Of a stretch of 46,140 bases of DNA, positions 30,835-39,753 are shown one piece after another. Positions within the stretch are counted from its first letter, which is position 1, and the number at the start of each line of letters is the position of its first letter. Under the pieces are notes generated by a model. It was not told the DNA's origin, searched no databases, and saw only the letters and a program-made list of their open reading frames with translations. Source of the DNA: an uncultured Pleurocapsa sp. (lineage in GTDB: Bacteria; Cyanobacteriota; Cyanobacteriia; Cyanobacteriales; Xenococcaceae); contig CALLPS010000002.1 of assembly GCA_938015355.1 (NCBI GenBank), positions 1 to 46,140 on the forward strand, in the 5' to 3' direction. The translations under genes and the position numbers were made by a program.

Positions 30835-31647
30835 TCAAGCAGGCTTTTGTGAGAGGTAGAAGCCCCAACCTAATTCCCCAGCTGCGATCGCCTGTCGGGT
30901 TTTCTCAAAAGCAGCACTCATATCTGGATATTCTGCTCTAGCTAGTTCAGACACTAGTTGATAGCTCTTTTCTAAATGTTCGCTCAAATCTTTTGCCTGC
31001 AAAACGGTAAATCCGATCTGAGTTAGTTGATCGGCATAGGCCTCAGCATTAAATTTTGGTTCAAACAGCAATCGATCATAAACATGCTGGCGGGTGGTCT
31101 CACTGACTTCTTTTACTGGGGATACTAAGTCATCAAATAGGAAAATGCCACCTGGTCGTAGAACACGATAAGCTTCAGTTAGAGCCTTCTTTAGTTCGGG
31201 AATGTGATACAGAGCACCTTGACTCCAAGCATGGGTAAAAGAGTCATTCTCAAAGGGGAGGTTTGTTGCGGATTCTTTGTGAAAACTCACCCGTAGAGAC
31301 GGAGAATTACTAGCTAACTTGCGGGCATTATCGATATAACTGCTACTGAGATCAATTCCTACTACTTCGCACCCCGTCTGTTGAGCTAACCAAACGGCAG
31401 CTTTCCCATTGCCACAAGCAACTTCTAGCACCCGAGACTCAGCAGTAATACCACTTTGTGCCAACATATACTCATCCCAGCGCTTACAGGCGGGTGTAAA
31501 GTCTTCAGGTCGAGCATTGGCTAAATTTTCAAAATAGCCCCAGTGCAGACTACCTTCTGGGTCCCAAAAACTACGAAAACGGGCATCTCGTTCGAGATCA
31601 TCAAATAATGCCTCTGTATTAGCTTCAGTAAATTTAGTTTGGCTCAT
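30835..31647 (-). CDS. Class I SAM-dependent methyltransferase
   Basis: VLEVACGNGKAAVWLA, VVGIDLSSSYIDNAR, YRVLRPGGIFLFDD. Confidence 0.9.
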   Translation of the reverse strand: MSQTKFTEANTEALFDDLERDARFRSFWDPEGSLHWGYFENLANARPEDFTPACKRWDEYMLAQSGITAESRVLEVACGNGKAAVWLAQQTGCEVVGIDLSSSYIDNARKLASNSPSLRVSFHKESATNLPFENDSFTHAWSQGALYHIPELKKALTEAYRVLRPGGIFLFDDLVSPVKEVSETTRQHVYDRLLFEPKFNAEAYADQLTQIGFTVLQAKDLSEHLEKSYQLVSELARAEYPDMSAAFEKTRQAIAAGELGWGFYLSQKPA

Positions 31648-31771
31648 GATTTTCTTTGCTGATTGAATTAATGCTGTTTACGCTGAAAAGCATATAACAA
31701 TCTGGTACTGAACTTCGTTAAGAGGTATTAATTGCCTGGTTTTGATCTAGGGAGGATGTTATAGACTCAGA

Positions 31772-32446
31772 TCACTCACGCAACACATAACCAACACCTC
31801 TTACAGTTTGAATTAGTCGGATTTCTTGCTGTTGTTCTAGTTTAAGACGGAGATAACGCACATAAACTTCAATAATATTAGAATCCCCCATAAAATCATA
31901 GCCCCAGACACGCTCTAGAATCTGCTCACGGGTCAGTACCTGGCGAGGATGAGATAAGAGATACTCCAGAAGATCAAACTCCTTGGCAGTTAATTCAATC
32001 AAGCGTTGACCACGAAATATCTCACGGGTAGACCGATTGAGAGTTAGATCGCCAAACTGTAGTAGATCTACTTCCTCCTCCGTATCTCGACGTAGATTCG
32101 CCCGCACCCTGGCGAGTAATTCTTCAATACTAAAGGGTTTAATTACATAATCATCGGCACCAGCATCTAAACCAGCAACGCGATCGCTCACTTCATCTTT
32201 TGCCGTTAGCAGAATAATGGGAACTTTATCTCCTGTTTCCCGTAGGCGACGACAAATTTCTGGGCCCGATATCCCAGGAAGCATCCAATCAAGCAGAATC
32301 AAGTCGGGCTTCATCTCTCTGGCGGAAGACAACCCTGAAAAACCATCCACTGCATGAGTAACTTGGTATTTTTCAAACTCTAGTTCCATCTTAATGAACT
32401 GAGCTAACTTGGCTTCATCTTCTACCACTAAAATATGTGATGTCAT
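31772..32446 (-). CDS. OmpR/PhoB-family response regulator
   Basis: ILVVEDEAKLAQF, LLDWMLPGISG, KPFSIEELLARVRA; winged-helix LTAKEFDLLEYLLSHPRQVLTREQILERVWG. Confidence 0.93.
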   Translation of the reverse strand: MTSHILVVEDEAKLAQFIKMELEFEKYQVTHAVDGFSGLSSAREMKPDLILLDWMLPGISGPEICRRLRETGDKVPIILLTAKDEVSDRVAGLDAGADDYVIKPFSIEELLARVRANLRRDTEEEVDLLQFGDLTLNRSTREIFRGQRLIELTAKEFDLLEYLLSHPRQVLTREQILERVWGYDFMGDSNIIEVYVRYLRLKLEQQQEIRLIQTVRGVGYVLRE

Positions 32447-32471
32447 AACCTATCAGTAATCGAGTACTTAT

Positions 32472-33542
32472 TTACTTATTTTTAGGCAGTCTGAGAGAAT
32501 TCGCAGAATTTATTGGACCAAGAATCTTATTAAGATCCCGCAATTGTTCTGCTGTTCCCATACAGATAAAGGCATCTCGTTCCAAAATCAAAGTTTCTCC
32601 CGTTGGCCCCGCAATTAAATTACCATCGAAACGGCGAATTGCTAAGACCAAAGCTCCTGACTTGGAGCGTAATTTAGCCTCTCTTAGGGTCTTGCCGACA
32701 AAAGGACAAGCCTCGGAGTCGATCAGAAATTCTTCTAGATAGTAAGAGCGGTTAGATCCTGTAATGATACCATCTACAAAGTCCATTACCTGTGGTCTTA
32801 ATGCGGCTGCGGCTAATCTTTTGCCTCCAGTAATATAGGGTGAAACCACCGCATCTGCCCCCGCACGCTGAAGTTTTTGTACGGCTTCTTCATTACTGGC
32901 GCGAGCGATCGCCCTAATGCGAGGATTTAATGTTTTTGCCGACAGTACTGTATAGAGATTTTCGGCATCGGAAGGTAGGGCGGTGACCAGGCAAATTGCC
33001 CGATCAATCTTGGCACGCACCAGAGATTCATCCAGAGTCGCATCCCCCAGAATTACCGTGTAGCCTAACTGCTTGATTTCTTCTACTTCTTCTAGATTGT
33101 CATCAATAATAATGAAGGGTATCCCTTCAGCAAAAAATTCGCGGGCAACATGACGACCAGTTCGCCCAAAACCGCATACTATATAGTGTTCATCTAGAGA
33201 TTCAATCAAACTTTTCTCCTGTCTTAGTTTGATTCCTTCTTGAAAATACCCTTGAATCAGGGCTTCTGTAAAACGATTAACAATGTAACCAATTGTCAAC
33301 AAACCCATTAAGATCAAGGCTACGGTAAATAATCGTCCTCTTTCTCCCAGGGGTCGTACTTCCGAAAACCCTACCGTAGATAGGGTAATCACAGTCATGT
33401 AAGCAGATTCCGAAAAAGTCCACTTTTCGACTAACCAATACCATAGGGTACCAAATAGTACGATGCAGGCTAATACTACACCACCTCTGATTAACTCCTT
33501 GCGTAAACGACCATATTTTTCCTCAAAGGTGTAACTATACAT
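32472..33542 (-). CDS. Potassium channel with RCK/TrkA-N and TrkA-C domains
   Basis: YMTVITLSTVGFSEV filter region; YIVCGFGRTGRHVA NAD-binding. Confidence 0.9.
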   Translation of the reverse strand: MYSYTFEEKYGRLRKELIRGGVVLACIVLFGTLWYWLVEKWTFSESAYMTVITLSTVGFSEVRPLGERGRLFTVALILMGLLTIGYIVNRFTEALIQGYFQEGIKLRQEKSLIESLDEHYIVCGFGRTGRHVAREFFAEGIPFIIIDDNLEEVEEIKQLGYTVILGDATLDESLVRAKIDRAICLVTALPSDAENLYTVLSAKTLNPRIRAIARASNEEAVQKLQRAGADAVVSPYITGGKRLAAAALRPQVMDFVDGIITGSNRSYYLEEFLIDSEACPFVGKTLREAKLRSKSGALVLAIRRFDGNLIAGPTGETLILERDAFICMGTAEQLRDLNKILGPINSANSLRLPKNK

Positions 33543-33721
33543 TCAAAATTTGGTGCTGACTTTGACAACATTTGCTCACATTTTTGCTTAAAATTCATTA
33601 CATTAAGATGTAAGTCTGGCTTAAAGCAACCTAATCCCAGTAATATCTAATGACAACTGTCATTTTAAATGTATTTTTCTGAAATATATCTGGAAGTATA
33701 AATCTTACCCTGGAGTAACCT

Positions 33722-35002
33722 GTGATTCAATCCACAATATTAGAAAATTCCTTAATTAAATCTGATACTGCTGAATTTGACCGCGATCGCTTTGATAGCA
33801 GCGTAATGCAAACCTATGGTCGTTTTCCCATTGCGATTGATCGAGGAGCAGGCTGTCGTCTTTGGGATACAGAGGGGAAGGAATATCTCGATTTTGTCGC
33901 GGGGATTGCCACCTGTACTCTGGGCCATGCTCATCCTGCTTTAATTGCTGCGGTAACAGAGCAAATTCAGAAGTTACACCACGTCTCTAATCTTTACTAT
34001 ATTCCCGAGCAGGGTCAGTTAGCAGAATGGCTGGTTAAGAATTCTTGTATGGACAAGGTGTTTTTCTGTAATTCTGGAGCAGAAGCTAACGAGGCGGCAA
34101 TTAAACTGGTCAGAAAGTATGCTCATAGTCATTTGGAGAAAGTAGAAAATCCGATTATTCTCACTGCTAAATCTAGTTTTCATGGGCGCACTTTAGCAAC
34201 TATTACCGCTACAGGACAAGAGAAATATCAAAAGGGTTTTCATCCTCTGCCAGAAGGCTTTGCCTATGTTCCCTATAATGATATTACTGCTGTCGAAAAC
34301 GCTATTACCGACCTTGATGAAGGTACTTTGAGTCGGGTTGTCGGCATCATGATTGAACCTCTCCAAGGAGAAGGTGGGGTACGTCCAGGAGATCTGGAGT
34401 ATTTCCTCAGACTACGTAAAATTTGCGACGAAAATAATATTCTCTTGGTGTTTGACGAAGTACAGGTGGGTGTTGGCAGAAGTGGCAAACTTTGGGGTTA
34501 TGAAAAGTTAGGTGTGAAACCAGATATTTTGACTAGTGCCAAGGGTTTAGCGGGTGGGATTCCCATCGGTGCCATGCTCTGTAAGGATTCTTGTGCCGCT
34601 TTTGAACCCGGTAATCATGCCAGTACTTTTGGTGGTAATCCTTTCGTCTGTGCCTCTGCTCTAGCGGTATTACAGACCATCGAAACGGAAAATATTTTGC
34701 AAAATGTTCAACAGCGAGGAGAACAATTGCGGGTTAGATTAAGAGCGATCGCCCAGAAATATCCTAACTTGTTTACTGAAGTGCGTGGCTGGGGTCTCAT
34801 CAATGGTCTTGAAATTAGCTCTGAGATTGAATTAACCTCGATTGAAGTAGTTAAAGCAGCAATGGATCAAGGGTTATTACTCGCCCCCGCAGGAGCAAAA
34901 GTTCTCCGTTTCGTACCACCGCTAATAATCTCTCAAGAAGAAGTTGACCAAGGGATAAATATTCTAGAAGCGGTAATTGAGCAGTTATCGGTTGACACAT
35001 AA
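33722..35002 (+). CDS. argD: Acetylornithine aminotransferase
   Basis: YGRFPIAIDRGAGCRLWDTEGKEYLDFVAGIATCTLGHAHP, NSGAEANEAAIKLVRK, FDEVQVGVGRSGKLWGYE; GTG start. Confidence 0.93.
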   Translation: MIQSTILENSLIKSDTAEFDRDRFDSSVMQTYGRFPIAIDRGAGCRLWDTEGKEYLDFVAGIATCTLGHAHPALIAAVTEQIQKLHHVSNLYYIPEQGQLAEWLVKNSCMDKVFFCNSGAEANEAAIKLVRKYAHSHLEKVENPIILTAKSSFHGRTLATITATGQEKYQKGFHPLPEGFAYVPYNDITAVENAITDLDEGTLSRVVGIMIEPLQGEGGVRPGDLEYFLRLRKICDENNILLVFDEVQVGVGRSGKLWGYEKLGVKPDILTSAKGLAGGIPIGAMLCKDSCAAFEPGNHASTFGGNPFVCASALAVLQTIETENILQNVQQRGEQLRVRLRAIAQKYPNLFTEVRGWGLINGLEISSEIELTSIEVVKAAMDQGLLLAPAGAKVLRFVPPLIISQEEVDQGINILEAVIEQLSVDT

Positions 35003-35023
35003 GTTAATCACAAATCTCTGATC

Positions 35024-35081
35024 TCTCACAGAGAGAGACGTTTATCCCTAAATGAGGACGAACTTTCTGTGAGATTTTTTT
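35024..35081 (+). terminator. Terminator of argD
   Basis: TCTCACAGA (35024-35032) / TCTGTGAGA (35066-35074) followed by T7. Confidence 0.65.
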
Positions 35082-35148
35082 ATGATCCCCTAATCTAAAA
35101 GTTCGGTTGTTATACGACCCCGTAAAACTCTGTCTGTTAATGTTTTTT

Positions 35149-36684
35149 TTAGTATGTACAGATTGTTTTGGCAAACTTCAATAATCGAGATTTCTCTACA
35201 GGTTTTTCATTACCCATGATGTTAACAGCGATCGCTGCTGCTAAATTACCGAGAAATGAACCCAACTCCAACGGTAAATCTAAACGCGCACTCAAACTTG
35301 CCAGGGCAAAAAAAGCATCTCCTGCCCCCGTAGTATCTTTAACGGTTTGAGTCAAAGCAGGAGCTATATTTAATTTTCCTTCAGACTCAATTCCTAGTGA
35401 ACCAGCATCGGCTAAAGTTAACCAGCCTTGACGGGCACCTAAATGGAAGCTTAGTTTTTCTAGTAGCTCTTGGCGATCGCTATTCTGATTTGAATAAGCT
35501 AGCTGAAGTTCTCGTTCGTCTAAACAAAATGTATCTGCTCGTCGATACTTGTTAATCAGGTTGTAACCATAATTGGCACTGTTGGTTTGACAGTTTAGAG
35601 CCAAAAATGATGCTTGATCTTGAACTAGTTCCATGATCGATGAATCAATTAATCCATGACCATAATCTGCCAAAACAACTAGATCATAGTTGGGGAGAGA
35701 TTTATTTAAGGAGTCGAGAAATTTTTGCTGTTCTTCTCCTTGTAATCCTGCTTCATCTATGGTTTGTACAGCAAACAGTTGTGCCCGATCTTTCTCTGTA
35801 CTTTGGTGTTCTATATACCGACGTTTAATTACCGTAGAATAATTTTTTGACTGATGTAGACATAAATTGAGAGAGTCAGCCCCTTGATCGATAATTAATT
35901 TATGTACGCTTTGCTCATTACCAATAGCACTAGCTACTGTAACTGCCTTGGTAAAACTAGCTAAATGGCGAGCAATAGCCATAACCCCTCCTAAATGTTG
36001 CTCTTTTTTAACTAACTTAGTAGAAAGAGCTTTTCCTTTAGAAGTTAAACCTTGAATATTGCAGTGAACAAACTCATCAATAATCACATCACCAAGTACT
36101 AAGACATTAAGCTGCTGCATTTTATCAACCGCTTCCTTAATTTGAGAGAGGGAATGCTGCTGATTTAAAGATCTGGCGTAATGCTTTAACTCGGTGGGAA
36201 CAACATCAAGATAGTTATTGATTAATTTAGTCGAACTAAAAGTAATTTCATTCGTATATTGAATATCCCCTCCATAGGCTCTAACCTTTGCTGCTTCTCG
36301 GTCGATATTTTGAGTTACGTCGTTGCTAGCATCAGCATATTCGTCCCCTTTACAGTAGATATTAGGGCGTACTTTCTCAATAATTTCTAATGCTGTAGCT
36401 TTGGGAGTCAGGACAACAAAATCAACACAAGCCAATGCTGCTAAAGAACTCACCCGCAGTTCGTCAGTAAATATTGGTCTTCCTGGACCTCGATTAGTAT
36501 GAGCAGCGGCAGTCAAGGAAACAACCAACAAGTCTCCCATCGCTTTTGCAGCTTTTAGATGGGCTATATGTCCTGGATGAAGTAAATCAAATACCCCATT
36601 ACAAAGAACAATTTTTTGACCTTGTTCTCTGTAACTATTTAATACCTTGCCACACAAATCAAAATCGAGGTACTTTTCTGTCAT
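35149..36684 (-). CDS. HldE-like bifunctional protein with swapped order (nucleotidyltransferase, then PfkB kinase)
   Basis: N-terminal VLCNGVFDLLHPGHIAHLKAAKAMGD cytidylyltransferase motif; C-terminal kinase with VKDTTGAGDAFFAL. Confidence 0.87.
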   Translation of the reverse strand: MTEKYLDFDLCGKVLNSYREQGQKIVLCNGVFDLLHPGHIAHLKAAKAMGDLLVVSLTAAAHTNRGPGRPIFTDELRVSSLAALACVDFVVLTPKATALEIIEKVRPNIYCKGDEYADASNDVTQNIDREAAKVRAYGGDIQYTNEITFSSTKLINNYLDVVPTELKHYARSLNQQHSLSQIKEAVDKMQQLNVLVLGDVIIDEFVHCNIQGLTSKGKALSTKLVKKEQHLGGVMAIARHLASFTKAVTVASAIGNEQSVHKLIIDQGADSLNLCLHQSKNYSTVIKRRYIEHQSTEKDRAQLFAVQTIDEAGLQGEEQQKFLDSLNKSLPNYDLVVLADYGHGLIDSSIMELVQDQASFLALNCQTNSANYGYNLINKYRRADTFCLDERELQLAYSNQNSDRQELLEKLSFHLGARQGWLTLADAGSLGIESEGKLNIAPALTQTVKDTTGAGDAFFALASLSARLDLPLELGSFLGNLAAAIAVNIMGNEKPVEKSRLLKFAKTICTY

Positions 36685-36865
36685 GTCTAGCTCGCTTAAA
36701 ACGAAAAACTTTGTGCTATTTTAAATTTAAGAAAATGCGTTGCTGATCAATCAAACTTCTACGTCATTATCTTTATTTTGATTGTGTTCTATTCACTTTT
36801 AAATTGTAAATTGTCCCGTAGGGATGGAACGTAAAGTAGATAATGTAGACAATGTGTTGATTAGA

Positions 36866-37525
36866 TTAAAGCTGCGAACTTAGGGCTAATTGACTTTCAT
36901 TGCGGGTTAGACGATTAGCTCCTGCTAAATTTGTTTTGGTTTCTTCAATTACGGCATCGATGATACAATGACAGATGCTAAGATGGGCAATCTCTGCCAA
37001 ACCGTAAGACATGGTTGGAACATAAAAGTTTAAATCTCCAAGGTTACGCAGAGGATTATCAGCTTGAAAAGCTGAAAGAGTAATCACATGACAGCCCATT
37101 TCCAATGCTTGACGAACGCCAGCCAAAATATTGTCTGATTGTCCCGAGCTACTAATGGCAAACAAAATATCTCCAGGTTGAGCAAACATTTCAATTGGCT
37201 TACTAAAAACTTGTTCGTAGCCAAAATCGTTACTTACGCAGGTTAATAGAGCACTATCGTTAAAGGCGATCGCTTTGATTTTTCCATTACGCCAAAAATC
37301 GGTCGCTTGATGACTGGCTATCGAAGCACTTCCTCCGTTACCAATAAAGATAGCTTTTTGTTGTTTGTAATTTTGCTCCTGGATTAAATGAGCTGCTATA
37401 TCTATCCCTTGAGCAATTGATAGCGGACAATTTTGCTGATCGCTAACTAAGAAATTTGCACATAAGTTACTCAGTTTTTGAAAATAATCAATACTAAATT
37501 GTTGAGTTTTTAGGTTGAAGCTCAT
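36866..37525 (-). CDS. gmhA: SIS-domain phosphoheptose isomerase (GmhA-like)
   Basis: KAIFIGNGGSASIASHQATDF, GDILFAISSSGQSDNILAGV. Confidence 0.87.
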   Translation of the reverse strand: MSFNLKTQQFSIDYFQKLSNLCANFLVSDQQNCPLSIAQGIDIAAHLIQEQNYKQQKAIFIGNGGSASIASHQATDFWRNGKIKAIAFNDSALLTCVSNDFGYEQVFSKPIEMFAQPGDILFAISSSGQSDNILAGVRQALEMGCHVITLSAFQADNPLRNLGDLNFYVPTMSYGLAEIAHLSICHCIIDAVIEETKTNLAGANRLTRNESQLALSSQL

Positions 37526-37778
37526 CTGTTAATTTAATTTTGTTTTAAGAATGATGTTTATCCATTAATCTAGTTAGCAGCTTGTTCTCAATATCGCCGT
37601 TTTATGAAATATAAAAAGAATTTGAAACTGTATATTTATCAGGGTAAAAATTATTTTTTTCTTGATTGCAAGCGGCAATTAGGTATTTTCGATAATTGAT
37701 ATATTACAATAGCTGCTGTAAATAGATTGTTAAATTAACATAAACGATGATCTAGCACAAAAAAACAAATAAAATAAA

Positions 37779-38321
37779 GTGATTAAGGTAGCTTTTTTGG
37801 ATCGTGATGGTACAATCAACATTGATTATGGATATGTTGTAAGTAGGGAAAAGTTTGAGTTTGTTGATGGTATTTTTGAGGTCTGTAATTTACTAAAGGA
37901 TTTAGGTTTCAAACTAATAGTAGTAACTAACCAGTCAGGTATCGCTCGGGGTTATTATTCTGAACAAGATTTTTTAGATCTCAGTAAATGGATACATGGG
38001 AAGTTCAACAAACAAGGCATACCATTGCTGGATATATTTTATTGCCCCCACCACCCTCAAGCGGTTGTATCGTATTACCGAGAAACCTGCCGATGTCGCA
38101 AACCTTTTCCAGGAATGATCGAACAAGCTTGTGATAAATATTCCATAGACCTAAAAAAATCAATCATGATTGGCGATCAAGTATCAGATATGCAAGCTGC
38201 AAAAGCTGGAGGAATCGGCAAATTTTATTTACTTAATCGTAAAGTTATTGTTCCCCAAGCATTAGGAGTGTCTGCTCAACTAGATAATTTAGAGCAACTC
38301 AAGTATTTTGATTTCTCATGA
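37779..38321 (+). CDS. gmhB: HAD-IIIA heptose bisphosphate phosphatase (GmhB-like)
   Basis: FLDRDGTINIDYGYV, VVTNQSGIARGYYSE, CPHHP...CRCRKPFPGM, MIGDQVSDMQAA. Confidence 0.9.
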   Translation: MIKVAFLDRDGTINIDYGYVVSREKFEFVDGIFEVCNLLKDLGFKLIVVTNQSGIARGYYSEQDFLDLSKWIHGKFNKQGIPLLDIFYCPHHPQAVVSYYRETCRCRKPFPGMIEQACDKYSIDLKKSIMIGDQVSDMQAAKAGGIGKFYLLNRKVIVPQALGVSAQLDNLEQLKYFDFS

Positions 38322-38613
38322 AGATTAAATTGTTTACCTGCTAATTTTGAGCGAAAAAGACACTAGAAACTGTACCATATGCTCCATTGTTCTAGATATT
38401 ATTGTATACATATTAAAAACAACTTATAGTCGTTTAAACTTGCTATAAACAGCATAGAATTAGTAAATTCAATCTTCTATCATAGTCTCTAGTCAATAAT
38501 AAGCCTAAAGTTATTGACTAAGCGAGGTGACAATCATTAAACTGTTACAACACTAACGATGTTTATTTAGCAAATAGGTGAAAATTCTAGTTGTGTGAGG
38601 AGTGAACTATCTA

Positions 38614-38664
38614 AAGGCTTGTTTTTGGGATCGAAACACGGACAGAACCCCAAAGGCAAGCCTT
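38614..38664. other. Intergenic long hairpin adjacent to an 11-nt Yfr1-core match
   Basis: AAGGCTTG (38614-38621) / CAAGCCTT (38657-38664), inner TTTGGG/CCCAAA; GTGTGAGGAGT at 38593-38603 is the reverse complement of ACTCCTCACAC. Confidence 0.5.
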
Positions 38665-38683
38665 CTCACTTTTATATAAGCTC

Positions 38684-38711
38684 TTAGCTTTTAGCTTTTA
38701 GCTTTTAGCTT
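38684..38711 (+). repeat. Heptameric tandem repeat (TTAGCTT)x4
   Basis: Four perfect consecutive units. Confidence 0.9.
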
Positions 38712-38810
38712 TATGTAAAGATTTTCAACAAATACCTTAATTTAGTCGCTATTTTCTTGACAATCGGCTAAAACTATCTATTGAAATAATCATTTTTTAA
38801 GAAGCCAGCT

Positions 38811-39476
38811 TTGAATAAATATATTGACGGTGCAGTTGTATTAACCAGTATTTGCTCTTTGGGACTAACGACTATCTCCATTGCCGAAAGCAAAATTTAT
38901 GAACCGTCGAATAACGTTGTGAAAGAGATGCAACTACAGAGGTTGGATAATTCTTTATCCATTAATCTCAGACATTCAGAAATTTATCTTACCCCCACCC
39001 CAAGCAAACCCGAAGTAAAACCCGTCTCGGATATTGCGGTTAACCTGATCAAAGAATTCGAGGGATTTAAAGATTACGCCTATATTGATACCGATGGCAC
39101 TCCTGTAATTGGTTATGGTTTATCGAGAATTGCAGGAAAACCAGTTAAAATTGGCGATCGCATTTCTCCAACAGAAGCAGAAGCGGCATTGAATAATCAT
39201 CTCCAGGAAATTAATCAAGAATTGGATCAGATTGTCAAAGTGAATCTTAGTGAGAGACAATTAAGCGCCTTAGCTTCTATTTCTTTTAACGTCGGCATCA
39301 ATTCAATTAAAACCAGTACTCTGATCAGAAAAGTCAATGCCAAAGACTATGCAGGTGCCGCTAATGAGTTTTTACGTTGGGATAAAGCTAATTTGCGGGG
39401 TAGACTCGTGCAGATGCCAGGATTAGCCCGAAGAAGACAGGCGGAAAGGCAATTATTTCTGGAGAAAAGTAGTTAA
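38811..39476 (+). CDS. GH24 (T4-type) lysozyme with N-terminal signal/linker
   Basis: LIKEFEGFKDYAYIDTDGTPVIGYGLS...QLSALASISFNVG; TTG start; hydrophobic N-terminus. Confidence 0.85.
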   Translation: MNKYIDGAVVLTSICSLGLTTISIAESKIYEPSNNVVKEMQLQRLDNSLSINLRHSEIYLTPTPSKPEVKPVSDIAVNLIKEFEGFKDYAYIDTDGTPVIGYGLSRIAGKPVKIGDRISPTEAEAALNNHLQEINQELDQIVKVNLSERQLSALASISFNVGINSIKTSTLIRKVNAKDYAGAANEFLRWDKANLRGRLVQMPGLARRRQAERQLFLEKSS

Positions 39477-39506
39477 TTTCCAACTCAAAAGTAACGAGTG
39501 TCAACC

Positions 39507-39625
39507 TTACCGTCGATTTGGGTTTACCACAAGGGCACAATGTAAAGCCTGCCCCTTCAGGGGTACTTGCTCGTAGTATTTAGTTTTTAGTATTTAGTTT
39601 TTAGTATTAAACCCGCTACTAATAA
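39507..39625 (+). repeat. Dispersed structured repeat R1, copy 2
   Basis: Highly similar to 11001-11120; CCCC-TTCA-GGGG hairpin; five heptamer units at 39574-39608. Confidence 0.85.
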
Positions 39626-39669
39626 CTAATAACCAGAATCTTTGTCTTTTAAGACGAGGAGGATGTCAA
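39618..39669 (+). repeat. IS605-end-like hairpin repeat, left member of an inverted pair
   Basis: ACTAATAACTAATAACCAGAATCTTTGTCTTTTAAGACGAGGAGGATGTCAA; inverted near-copy at 41313-41364. Confidence 0.75.
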
Positions 39670-39753
39670 TACTTTTAGGTTTTGATATTTATCTGTCTAG
39701 CTATTTGTGGGAATTGGTATTATTTAAAACGAATGCAGGAGCAAAGCTATAAG

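Noticed and set aside
38593-38603. Bona fide Yfr1 gene on the minus strand
   Set aside because: No clear 3' terminator hairpin with U-run follows the core on that strand; kept only as a finding to test
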